Program-made: the position numbers and the translations under genes
Notes under the pieces: generated by a model
Databases searched by the model: none
Told to the model about the DNA's origin: nothing
The model's input: the letters and a program-made list of their open reading frames with translations, nothing else
DNA from: Actinomycetota bacterium
GTDB taxonomy: Bacteria > Actinomycetota > Actinomycetes > S36-B12
Direction: 5' to 3'
Assembly: GCA_026392575.1 (NCBI GenBank)
Contig: JAPLBU010000268.1
Location: forward strand, 1 to 5,325
DNA: 5,325 bases
Shown: positions 1 to 4,934 of the stretch, one piece after another
How positions within the stretch are numbered: the first letter of the stretch is position 1
How the letters are laid out: each line of letters starts with the position of its first letter

Positions 1-359
1 CCACCTACCGGGTGCCCGACGCCCTGCGGGCCTTCATCGAGGCCCGCGATCGCACCTGCCGGTTCCCCGGCTGCCACCGCCGCGCCGGCCTGGCCCAGAT
101 CGACCATGCCATCCCCTGGGATCGGGGCGGCGCGACGAGCCGCGAGAACCTGGGCGCCCTGTGCACCAGACACCACCAGCTGAAGACCCACGCCGGGTGG
201 GCCATCACGGCCAGCACCTTCGATGGCTCCTGCCGCTGGCGATCACCATCGGGATTCGGCTACGAGAGACTTGCCGCACCGTTCGTCGACCCGCACCCCA
301 GATCCCCGGATGCCGATCGATCCGCTGACCCCGCCCGATCGACTGGCCCCGACCCATAG
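1..359 (+). CDS. HNH endonuclease domain protein, DUF222/13E12 type (3' part)
   Basis: This is the C-terminal 118 residues of an HNH protein; the reading frame is open from base 3 and the true start lies upstream of the window. Numbering from base 3, a CRFPGC cysteine pair sits at residues 19-24, the DH pair at 34-35, an asparagine in REN at 49, and LCTRHH at 53-58. Together these form the Cys/His zinc site and the His-Asn-His catalytic core. Such domains at the end of DUF222 (13E12 repeat) proteins occur in many copies in actinobacterial genomes; their biological role is poorly known and DNA cleavage is inferred from the fold. After the core come a W..PSGFGY stretch and a disordered tail rich in Asp, Pro, Arg and Ser, ending at TAG 357-359. 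The DUF222 half is not visible, so that part of the name is inferred. Confidence 0.85.
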   Translation, partial: TYRVPDALRAFIEARDRTCRFPGCHRRAGLAQIDHAIPWDRGGATSRENLGALCTRHHQLKTHAGWAITASTFDGSCRWRSPSGFGYERLAAPFVDPHPRSPDADRSADPARSTGPDP

Positions 360-386
360 ACGGATGTCAGGGGGCGGTCCTATGGT
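357..386 (+). promoter_or_regulatory. Candidate promoter for the 410-693 small-gene unit
   Basis: A -10-like TATGGT lies at 381-386 and a weak -35-like TAGACG at 357-362, separated by 18 nt. Transcription would start near 393, just before the strong AGGAGG ribosome site at 399-404. The -35 overlaps the stop codon of the HNH gene. This is pattern matching to the TTGACA/TANNNT consensus only. If it is right, the ATG at 382 inside the -10 box cannot be a start codon. Confidence 0.35.
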
Positions 387-398
387 CAGCAGGTGCTC

Positions 399-404
399 AG
401 GAGG
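399..404 (+). promoter_or_regulatory. Strong ribosome binding site for the 26-codon ORF
   Basis: AGGAGG matches the anti-Shine-Dalgarno sequence perfectly and stands 5 nt before GTG 410. It is the main reason for treating the short frame as translated. Confidence 0.6.
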
Positions 405-409
405 CAGAA

Positions 410-490
410 GTGACAGGACAGTCACGAGGGACAGGACTGGTGGAGCAGCCAGGACAGGCGGAGCAGACAGGACAGGCGGAGCAGACATGA
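410..490 (+). CDS. Small repeat-built ORF (26 aa), coupled to the membrane protein gene
   Basis: This short frame starts at GTG 410 behind a perfect AGGAGG at 5-nt spacing and ends at TGA 488-490, which overlaps the next ATG as ATGA (487-490). Its product is hydrophilic, with no signal peptide or membrane segment. The last third consists of two exact GQAEQT hexapeptides preceded by a diverged GLVEQP copy, encoded by 18-bp tandem repeats. I do not recognise it. It may be a true microprotein, a leader peptide that delivers ribosomes to the downstream membrane gene, or a chance frame through a repeat. The strong ribosome site together with the 4-nt overlap makes pure chance less likely. An alternative is that the membrane protein starts upstream in its own frame (ATG 364 or 382), which would read the repeat as DRTGGA units. 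Confidence 0.45.
   Translation: MTGQSRGTGLVEQPGQAEQTGQAEQT
433..486 (+). repeat. 18-bp tandem repeat, three copies
   Basis: Two adjacent copies (451-468 and 469-486) are identical, aggacaggcggagcagac. The preceding unit at 433-450 differs at three positions, and a much weaker match may extend back to 415. The array ends exactly at the ATG of the membrane protein gene, and its last GGAG (478-481) serves as that gene's ribosome site. The 88 bases from 399 to 486 contain only four T residues, so the RNA should be poorly structured. Confidence 0.85.
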
Positions 491-693
491 CCGGACGCGC
501 GATCATCGTGCTCGCCGTGCTGGCCACCGCCTGCCTGGCGCTCGGTGCCCGTCTCCTCGACGCCCCGACCACGGCGACCCTCGCCCTCGCCGTGGTGTGC
601 CTGCTCGTGGGCACCGGTCTCGCCGCCATGGCGGTCGCCGGCGCCTGGCGTCCCGCCGCGCGGGCGTCCGACGCCCAGGTCGAGAACCGCTAG
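487..693 (+). CDS. Small two-helix membrane protein (68 aa), unknown function
   Basis: The protein begins MTGRAIIVL and has two hydrophobic segments, at about residues 5-21 and 29-51, separated by a short polar link (RLLDAPTT). A polar, arginine-containing tail (about residues 52-68) ends at TAG 691-693. It should be a hairpin in the cytoplasmic membrane. No signal-peptidase site or catalytic motif is evident, and I do not recognise the family. ATG 487 is chosen because GGAG at 478-481 lies 5 nt upstream and because the TGA of the preceding 26-codon ORF overlaps it as ATGA, implying translational coupling. The same frame is open upstream to ATG 364 and 382, which would add a repetitive arginine-rich N-terminus; I consider this less likely. 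The DUF2461 gene converges from the other strand 25 bp further on. Confidence 0.65.
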   Translation: MTGRAIIVLAVLATACLALGARLLDAPTTATLALAVVCLLVGTGLAAMAVAGAWRPAARASDAQVENR

Positions 694-718
694 GTCATCT
701 CGCCGTTCGGTCGACCCA

Positions 719-1384
719 CTACTCGGCCTGGCCCGGCTCCGTCGCCGGACCAACGTAATCGGCGAGCCACTCGACCAGCGGACGCATCCCCCGCCAGCCC
801 GAACGCACCGTGGTCAGCGCCTTGCGAGTGCCCAGGGCTGGGCTGAACGGCAGCTTCCGCGAGACCGTGACGGCCCGGTTGCGCAGCAGCTCGATCCTGG
901 GATGGTCGGCGCCGTACCCACGCGGACGGGTCTTGACCGGATGACCGTCGATCTCCCAGGTGCGGGCCATTCCCGCCAGGATGCGCTCGAGCTCGGCCCC
1001 GGCCGGGCCTTCGACGGACTGCCGGTAGCGCGCGATCTGCTGGCCCTCCGACGAGTACCAGCCCCCCGCGATCATCAGCCCCGAGGCAGAGACCTGCACG
1101 TAGTAGCCCATGCCGTCCTCGATCGCGACGAACCCGCCCTGATGGTCCTTGAGCGGCGTCTTGTCCTTGCTGAAGCGAGCATCGCGATACGGGCGAAAGA
1201 TGTGCGGCTCGCCGAACTCGTCGCGGAGCTCGTCAAGGAGTGCCACGAGCGGGTCGCGAACATAGGCCGTGTACTCGGCCTTGTGCTCGTTCCACCACGG
1301 CTTGGTGTTGTTGTCGGCCAAGGCCTCATAGAAGTCGAACGCCTCCGCGGGGAAGCCCTCGAACCGAGTCATATTGGTCGCCAT
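719..1384 (-). CDS. DUF2461 (TIGR02453) family protein
   Basis: The 221-residue protein matches the DUF2461/TIGR02453 family in length and motifs. It has an N-terminal F.GFP.....FY..L..NN.K.W segment (about residues 8-31), where the family begins. The hallmark R64-P-Y-R-D-A-R-F-S-K-D-K-T-P-L-K79 follows, and then a G-x-Y-V-Q-V-S segment near 93-99 and an aromatic-rich GGWYS. The family is widespread and of unknown biochemical function; I add none. ATG 1384 is preceded by AGGA (complement of 1392-1395) at 7-nt spacing. A second ATG at codon 5 is possible but has no better site. The gene begins 16 nt after the stop of the upstream lactate dehydrogenase gene on the same strand, so co-transcription is likely, although no functional link is known to me. 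Its 3' end faces the small membrane protein gene. Confidence 0.88.
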   Translation of the reverse strand: MATNMTRFEGFPAEAFDFYEALADNNTKPWWNEHKAEYTAYVRDPLVALLDELRDEFGEPHIFRPYRDARFSKDKTPLKDHQGGFVAIEDGMGYYVQVSASGLMIAGGWYSSEGQQIARYRQSVEGPAGAELERILAGMARTWEIDGHPVKTRPRGYGADHPRIELLRNRAVTVSRKLPFSPALGTRKALTTVRSGWRGMRPLVEWLADYVGPATEPGQAE

Positions 1385-1400
1385 GGGGACATCCTGCCGG

Positions 1401-2609
1401 TCAGCGCAGCGTGACGTAGCCAGGATTCAGTTCCGCGACCGATCGCACGCCCAGAAGCTGCATCGTCGTGCGGATCTCCTTCTCGAGGATGGCCACCGTA
1501 CGCCGCACGCCGTCGGCTCCCCCGGCCATCAGGCCGTATAGATATGCCCGACCGACGAGGACGCCACGTGCACCGAACGCGCACGCGGAAACGATGTCCC
1601 CCGACGTGATGCCACCGTCGACGTAGACCTCAAGCCGATCGCCGACGGCATCGACCACACCGGGCAGCAGCTCGAGCGGCACGTTGCCCATGTCGATCTG
1701 ACGGCCTCCGTGATTCGACAGCACGACCGCATCCACACCGAGATCCGCGACGAGACGGGCGTCCTCAATCGACTGGATGCCCTTGACGATGATCCGGCCC
1801 GGCCAGATCCCACGCAGCCAGGTGATGTGATCCGGGCCGATCGTCGGATCGAAGACCTCGGTCAGCAGGTCACCGACCGTGCCACCGGTCGACGTCAGGC
1901 TCGCGAACTCCAACGGAGGCGTCGTCAGGACGTTCGCCCACCAGCGCGGATACAGCGCCATCTGCGCGATCGTCGCAGCACGCAACTGCGGCGGGATCGT
2001 CAGTCCGTTGCGCACGTCACGCAGCCGGATCCCACCGACCGCCGTGTCGACAGTCAGCATGAGGGTGTCGTATCCGCTCTCCTCGGCCCGGCGCACGAGT
2101 GCCTCAACTGCGACCCGGTCGCGCCACATGTACAGCTGGAACCAGCGACGGGTGTGCGGTGCTGCCGCGGCGAGGTCCTCGACCGACGTCGTCCCCAGAG
2201 TCGACAGCGCATACGGGATACCAGCCTCGGCTGCCGCCTCCGCGACGGCCGGTTCACCGACGTGATGCATCATCCGGGTGAATCCCGTGGGCGCGAATGC
2301 GATCGGCAGGGCCGACCGCTCGCCCAGCATGGGCACGGAGAGATCGACATCGGATACGTCGCGCAGCACGCGCGGCTGGAACTGCACCCGCGCATAGGCC
2401 TGACGCGATCTGAGGAGGGTCGTCTCGGAACCGGCTGCGCCGTCGACATAGTCGAAGACCGCGCGCGGAACCCGGCGCCGGGCGAGCGCACGAAGGTCTC
2501 CGATACTCGCGCACCGCTCGAGGCGCGCTTGCCCACGGGAAAGCTGTGGGTCACGGCGTCCGATCAGGGGTGCGATCTCCTCCCACCGCAGCAGTCGCCG
2601 GTTCACCAT
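1401..2609 (-). CDS. lldD: FMN-dependent alpha-hydroxy-acid dehydrogenase, L-lactate dehydrogenase (LldD2-like)
   Basis: This 402-residue protein belongs to the FMN-dependent alpha-hydroxy-acid dehydrogenases (glycolate oxidase, lactate dehydrogenase, flavocytochrome b2 fold). It probably oxidises L-lactate to pyruvate at the membrane face and passes electrons to the quinone pool. Visible motifs in order are FDYVDGAAGSE (52-62, substrate-binding Tyr54), the FMN-site APTGF (106-110), WFQLYMWRDR (156-165), LTVDT (185-189), VRNG (199-202), the flavin lysine in VKGIQ (Lys276), and the catalytic SNHGGRQ (His300, Arg303). DGGITSGD and GRAYLYGLMAGG follow. The MWRDR, VRNGLTIPP and PRWW..LTT patterns recall mycobacterial LldD2, as I remember it, more than the mycofactocin enzyme MftD. 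ATG 2609 has GGTGA at 7-nt spacing. The frame stays open upstream to 3086, but that extension is antisense to the YbaK gene and resembles no family. No lactate permease or LldR-type regulator is in view. Another 2-hydroxy acid remains possible as substrate. Confidence 0.88.
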   Translation of the reverse strand: MVNRRLLRWEEIAPLIGRRDPQLSRGQARLERCASIGDLRALARRRVPRAVFDYVDGAAGSETTLLRSRQAYARVQFQPRVLRDVSDVDLSVPMLGERSALPIAFAPTGFTRMMHHVGEPAVAEAAAEAGIPYALSTLGTTSVEDLAAAAPHTRRWFQLYMWRDRVAVEALVRRAEESGYDTLMLTVDTAVGGIRLRDVRNGLTIPPQLRAATIAQMALYPRWWANVLTTPPLEFASLTSTGGTVGDLLTEVFDPTIGPDHITWLRGIWPGRIIVKGIQSIEDARLVADLGVDAVVLSNHGGRQIDMGNVPLELLPGVVDAVGDRLEVYVDGGITSGDIVSACAFGARGVLVGRAYLYGLMAGGADGVRRTVAILEKEIRTTMQLLGVRSVAELNPGYVTLR

Positions 2610-2644
2610 CGTCGCTTCACCGCCCACGCTCCGCTTCTCTGCCC

Positions 2645-2667
2645 GCCATCGTCGGGACGACGATAGC
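2645..2667. promoter_or_regulatory. Inverted repeat between lldD and the YbaK gene, candidate operator
   Basis: Perfect 7-nt arms ATCGTCG (2648-2654) and CGACGAT (2658-2664) flank a GGA spacer. After one mismatch, two more pairs extend the match to 2645-2667. The element overlaps the candidate -10 of the YbaK gene (TAGCCT, 2664-2669) and a candidate minus-strand -10 for lldD (TATCGT, complement of 2660-2665). The half-site CCATCGTCG recurs at 2606-2614 over the lldD start codon, exactly 40 bp away. The same 9-mer also occurs inside the YbaK coding region at 3025-3033, so the single copies carry little weight. An operator for an unidentified regulator is inferred. Confidence 0.4.
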
Positions 2668-2669
2668 CT
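2664..2669 (+). promoter_or_regulatory. -10 box of a probable leaderless promoter (YbaK gene)
   Basis: TAGCCT fits TANNNT and ends 6 nt before ATG 2676, so transcription would start at or next to the A of the start codon. There is no Shine-Dalgarno sequence in front of this ATG, which agrees with leaderless translation. No convincing -35 is visible. Confidence 0.5.
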
Positions 2670-2675
2670 GCGCGC

Positions 2676-3158
2676 ATGAGCAAGGTCACGGAGCAGCAGT
2701 CCGTCATGAAGGTCCGCAGAGCGCTCGCGCTCCTCGGCGCCCGCGGCGAGGTTCGCGCACTCGACGACAGCGCCCGCACTGCGAAGGAGGCCGCGGATGC
2801 CCTCGGCATCGAAGTGGGACAGATCGCCAGTTCGCTCATCTTCCTCGCCGACGGCGAGCCCGTCCTGGTCATCGCATCGGGCGGTCACCGCGTCGACACC
2901 GTCCAACTCGCGATGATCCTTGAGGTCAGCGATGTAGCGAAGGCGACAGCCGACGATGTACGCAAGGCGACCGGCTTCGCGATCGGCGGCGTCGCACCGG
3001 TGGGCCACCCGAAGCCGCTGCGCACCATCGTCGACATCGCCCTGTCTCGCTACGACGAGGTGTGGGCTGCGGGCGGGCACCCGCACTACGTGTTCCCCAC
3101 GAGCTACGACGAGTTGCTGCGCATCACGGCGGGCGAGGCCGCCGAGGTGGGGGCCTGA
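2676..3158 (+). CDS. YbaK/EbsC family aminoacyl-tRNA deacylase-like protein
   Basis: This 160-residue single-domain protein belongs to the YbaK/INS family, whose members hydrolyse mischarged aminoacyl-tRNAs (for example Cys-tRNA-Pro) in the cytoplasm. The family pattern is clear: A..LGIEVGQIASSLIF (about 42-56), the ASGGHRVDT strand (67-75), the FAIGGVAPVGHP loop (101-112) that shapes the amino-acid pocket, and AAGGHPHYVFPTSYDELL (131-148) close to the C-terminus. The lysine that E. coli YbaK has in its K-S/T-L segment is replaced by Ser52 here. From memory, many actinobacterial homologues carry Asn or another residue there, so this may mark a subgroup with different substrate or chemistry. 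ATG 2676 has no ribosome site but sits 6 nt behind TAGCCT, so it is probably leaderless. The gene diverges from lldD and converges with the cupin gene; neither suggests a functional partner. Confidence 0.85.
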   Translation: MSKVTEQQSVMKVRRALALLGARGEVRALDDSARTAKEAADALGIEVGQIASSLIFLADGEPVLVIASGGHRVDTVQLAMILEVSDVAKATADDVRKATGFAIGGVAPVGHPKPLRTIVDIALSRYDEVWAAGGHPHYVFPTSYDELLRITAGEAAEVGA

Positions 3159-3273
3159 TCATTCCTCCGCAGGTGGGCTGACGGGTCAGGTGACTTGCCG
3201 CGTCGATCATGCATGGCGGCGTGTGTCCGGGGATCTCCGAGCCGCTCCCCTTCCGGATCCGACGGAGTCACGT
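3159..3273. other. Convergent intergenic region, no clear terminator
   Basis: These 115 bp separate the converging YbaK and cupin genes. A small inverted repeat CTGAC-GG-GTCAG lies at 3178-3189, and a loose GGGGA/TCCCC pairing is possible around 3228-3256. Neither is followed by a T run. I see no gene here and no convincing terminator. Confidence 0.4.
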
Positions 3274-3606
3274 TCATCGCGGTCCCAGTACCGAGGTCCC
3301 GGTGCGAGCAGATGGCTCCTTGAGTTCGACGAAGTAGGTCACGGTGTCCGTCGACCCGATGTTCTCTCCCGCGTGCTCCTGCGCATCGAGCCACCGCACC
3401 TCACCTGCCGGGATCGACACCTCGATCGACTGGTCTCCATGCATCAGGCGACGGTCGAATGCCGAGAGGGTGATCATCACGCTGTTCGGGTGACTGTGCG
3501 GCTTGGTGACGTCGCCGGGTCGGTCGTGATACCGGAGTACGCGCACCTGCTCGTTCTCGAAGGCCACCGCGTACAAATCGGGATTGGTCTGGATCGGGTC
3601 AGCCAC
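3274..3606 (-). CDS. Small single-domain cupin protein
   Basis: The protein has 110 residues and one cupin barrel. The first cupin motif is PGD....HSHP (about 30-40) with metal-ligand candidates His37 and His39; the usual glutamate of this motif is not obvious. The second motif runs from PAGEVRW (66-72) to EHAGEN (77-82) with His78. The start (ADP...NPDLY....ENE.VRVLR) and end (VELK) resemble a family of small uncharacterised cupins often annotated as cytoplasmic proteins. No enzyme activity can be assigned. I choose GTG 3606 because AGGAGG lies 4 nt upstream; an ATG nine codons earlier (3633) would place that site inside the gene. The gene is divergent from the tetR-type gene with 63 bp between starts. 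That is the usual position for a target of the regulator. Confidence 0.8.
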   Translation of the reverse strand: MADPIQTNPDLYAVAFENEQVRVLRYHDRPGDVTKPHSHPNSVMITLSAFDRRLMHGDQSIEVSIPAGEVRWLDAQEHAGENIGSTDTVTYFVELKEPSARTGTSVLGPR

Positions 3607-3638
3607 GTCTCCTCCTGACGCCCAGTGTGGCAACCGGT

Positions 3639-3661
3639 GCTACCACGTTTATGGTACTAGC
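3639..3661. promoter_or_regulatory. Inverted repeat between cupin and tetR-type genes, candidate TetR operator
   Basis: TACCA (3641-3645) and TGGTA (3652-3656) form perfect arms around CGTTTA. With a one-base offset, outer GCTA (3639-3642) and TAGC (3658-3661) also pair. The element overlaps the candidate -10 boxes of both divergent genes: TAGCAT (3658-3663) for the regulator and, on the minus strand, TACCAT (complement of 3651-3656) for the cupin. The hexamer TACCAC recurs at 3683-3688 just inside the regulator gene. Its size and place suit a TetR dimer; binding is inferred. Confidence 0.5.
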
Positions 3662-3663
3662 AT
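3658..3663 (+). promoter_or_regulatory. -10 box of a probable leaderless promoter (tetR-type gene)
   Basis: TAGCAT fits TANNNT and ends 6 nt before ATG 3670, the same layout as at the YbaK gene. No ribosome site precedes the ATG. The inverted repeat at 3639-3661 would cover the -10 and the spacer, so a bound repressor would block transcription. Confidence 0.5.
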
Positions 3664-3669
3664 TCCATA

Positions 3670-4335
3670 ATGGGCACTCAGATACCACTAGTCAGCGGAT
3701 CTCCCTCAGCAGCCCGCTACGTTGAGTGGGGTCGCTCCGCCCAGAAGGGCCGCACCCGCGAGGCTCTGCTGGCCGCGGCACGAGCCGAGCTGGCAGCCGA
3801 TCGCGGCGTGACCGTCGAGTCCGTCGCGGCCGCCACCGGGATCTCACGCACCACGGCCTATCGGTACTTCGCCAACCAACGCGACCTGATCGCGGCCGCT
3901 CACCCGCAGATCGACCTGGTCAGCCTCCTACCCGACGACGCTCCGCAGGATGTCGAGGCCCGACTGAATCTCGTCCTCGATCGCTTCCTGACGGAAGTGA
4001 CCATCGCCTGGGAGCCGCAGTTGCGCGCCGCACTCCGACTCGCCCTCGAACCCCGAGACGGGAAGACACCAACCGATGCTGCCGAACTGCGCCAGGGTCG
4101 CGGCATCGGCTGGATCCTCGAAGCACTCGAGCCGCTGGCGCTGACCCACCCGGACATCGACCGCAACATCCTTGCCCGGGCCATCCGCTCGGCAGCCGGA
4201 ATCGAGTCTCTCGTCTGGCTGACCGATGTCGGCGGCCTCTCCCGTGATCACGCTGCCGAGGTCATGCGGGCGTCGGCAGGAGCGATCCTCAGGGACGCAG
4301 TCCGAACTGGCTCGTGGCCGCCCCGCAGCCATTGA
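3670..4335 (+). CDS. TetR/AcrR family transcriptional regulator
   Basis: This 221-residue protein has the TetR N-terminal DNA-binding domain. Helix 1 is within about 28-43 (RTREALLAAARAELA) and the helix-turn-helix at 48-67 (TVESVAAATGISRTTAYRYF), followed by N-Q-R-D-L-I at 69-74. The remaining 140 residues are a helical ligand-binding and dimerisation domain that I cannot assign to an effector class. It probably acts as a repressor. The N-terminus before helix 1 is rather long (about 27 residues), yet no later in-frame start with a ribosome site exists, and ATG 3670 fits a leaderless start behind TAGCAT. The divergent cupin gene and the shared inverted repeat suggest autoregulation together with control of the cupin. 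It ends at TGA 4333-4335 and converges with the PhnB-like gene. Confidence 0.9.
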   Translation: MGTQIPLVSGSPSAARYVEWGRSAQKGRTREALLAAARAELAADRGVTVESVAAATGISRTTAYRYFANQRDLIAAAHPQIDLVSLLPDDAPQDVEARLNLVLDRFLTEVTIAWEPQLRAALRLALEPRDGKTPTDAAELRQGRGIGWILEALEPLALTHPDIDRNILARAIRSAAGIESLVWLTDVGGLSRDHAAEVMRASAGAILRDAVRTGSWPPRSH

Positions 4336-4457
4336 CGTCGCTGACGAGCGCCCGTGGTCGGACCAGCCAGGTGGCGTGATTGCCTCGCGTGGAGACGGTG
4401 GCACTGTGGTGGTTGTGACCTCGTGGTCCCGGAAAACCGAAGCTGGTGGCAGGCCGC
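4336..4457. other. Convergent intergenic region, nothing recognised
   Basis: These 122 bp lie between the converging tetR-type and PhnB-like genes. A short TGGTC-G-GACCA inverted repeat (4355-4365) is the only symmetry I noticed. It has no T tract and is too short to call a terminator. Confidence 0.35.
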
Positions 4458-4934
4458 CTACTCCCCGGCGTAGGCCCGCTTCAGCGCGGCGATGTCGAGC
4501 TTGCGCATCTGCATCATCGCGGCCCAGGCCCGCGGAGCACCGTCCGGATCGTCACCCGCCAGCAGAGCGCCGAGGTCGGCCGGCACCACCTGCCAGCTCA
4601 CCCCGAACCGGTCCTTCCACCAGCCGCACATGCTCTCCTGGCCGCCATCGGCCGTGAGTGCATCCCAGACCCGATCGATCTCGTTCTGGTCGTCGCAGAA
4701 GACCTGGAAGGACACCGCCTCGGAGTGCGTGAATTGCGGGCCGCCGTTCAGCGCCATGAACGGTCGGCCGAAGATCTCAAAGTCGACGGTCAGGACGCTG
4801 CCCGCAGGCCGCTGCCCGTCCTCGGGATAGTGCGAGACCGACAGGATCCTCGAGCTCGGGAACAGGGCCACATAGAAATCGGCCGCGTCCTGCCCCTGAC
4901 CGTCGAACCACAGGCAGGTCGTGATGCCGTTCAC
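4458..4934 (-). CDS. PhnB-like VOC family protein (3-dmu-9_3-mt domain)
   Basis: The 158-residue protein belongs to the PhnB/'3-demethylubiquinone-9 3-methyltransferase' group of the vicinal-oxygen-chelate (glyoxalase/bleomycin-resistance) superfamily. Diagnostic segments are CLWFDGQ...AADFY..LFPSS (7-28), the FMALNGGPQF turn (59-68), AVSFQVFCD (73-81), and CGWWKDRFGVSWQVVP (103-118). The C-terminal AMMQMRKLDIAALKRAYAG closes the family pattern. Despite the domain name these proteins are not shown to be ubiquinone methyltransferases, and the function is unknown. The start is GTG 4934-4932, which overlaps the TGA of the upstream ABM gene as GTGA, so the two are translationally coupled on one minus-strand transcript. 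A G-rich GGGGGGA lies some 8-10 nt upstream. Confidence 0.88.
   Translation of the reverse strand: MNGITTCLWFDGQGQDAADFYVALFPSSRILSVSHYPEDGQRPAGSVLTVDFEIFGRPFMALNGGPQFTHSEAVSFQVFCDDQNEIDRVWDALTADGGQESMCGWWKDRFGVSWQVVPADLGALLAGDDPDGAPRAWAAMMQMRKLDIAALKRAYAGE

Noticed and set aside
1..359. HNH gene as part of a mobile element or homing endonuclease
   Set aside because: The DUF222/HNH type is a common chromosomal gene in actinobacteria, and no terminal repeats, integrase or transposase are visible in the window.
364..486. Upstream starts (ATG 364 or ATG 382) for the small membrane protein
   Set aside because: They would add an arginine-rich DRTGGA-repeat N-terminus. ATG 382 has an AGGGGG-like site, so it cannot be fully excluded, but it lies in the candidate -10 box, and ATG 487 has both a ribosome site and the ATGA overlap.
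545..1414. Plus-strand frame of 289 residues across the DUF2461 gene
   Set aside because: Shadow of the membrane protein gene and of DUF2461; arginine- and proline-rich with no recognisable domain.
1710..2666. Long plus-strand frame of 318 residues
   Set aside because: It lies antisense to lldD, has low-complexity Arg/Pro-rich composition typical of GC-rich shadow frames, and shows no family motif.
2610..3086. N-terminal extension of the lldD frame on the minus strand (561-residue version)
   Set aside because: It is antisense to the well-supported YbaK gene, matches no family, and a good start (ATG 2609 with GGTGA) gives the normal LldD length.
3178..3189. CTGAC-GG-GTCAG hairpin as a terminator
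   Set aside because: The loop is only two bases, the stem only five pairs, and no T run follows.
4355..4365. TGGTC-G-GACCA symmetry as a terminator or operator
   Set aside because: Very short, one-base centre, no T tract, and it lies between two convergent gene ends where an operator is unlikely.
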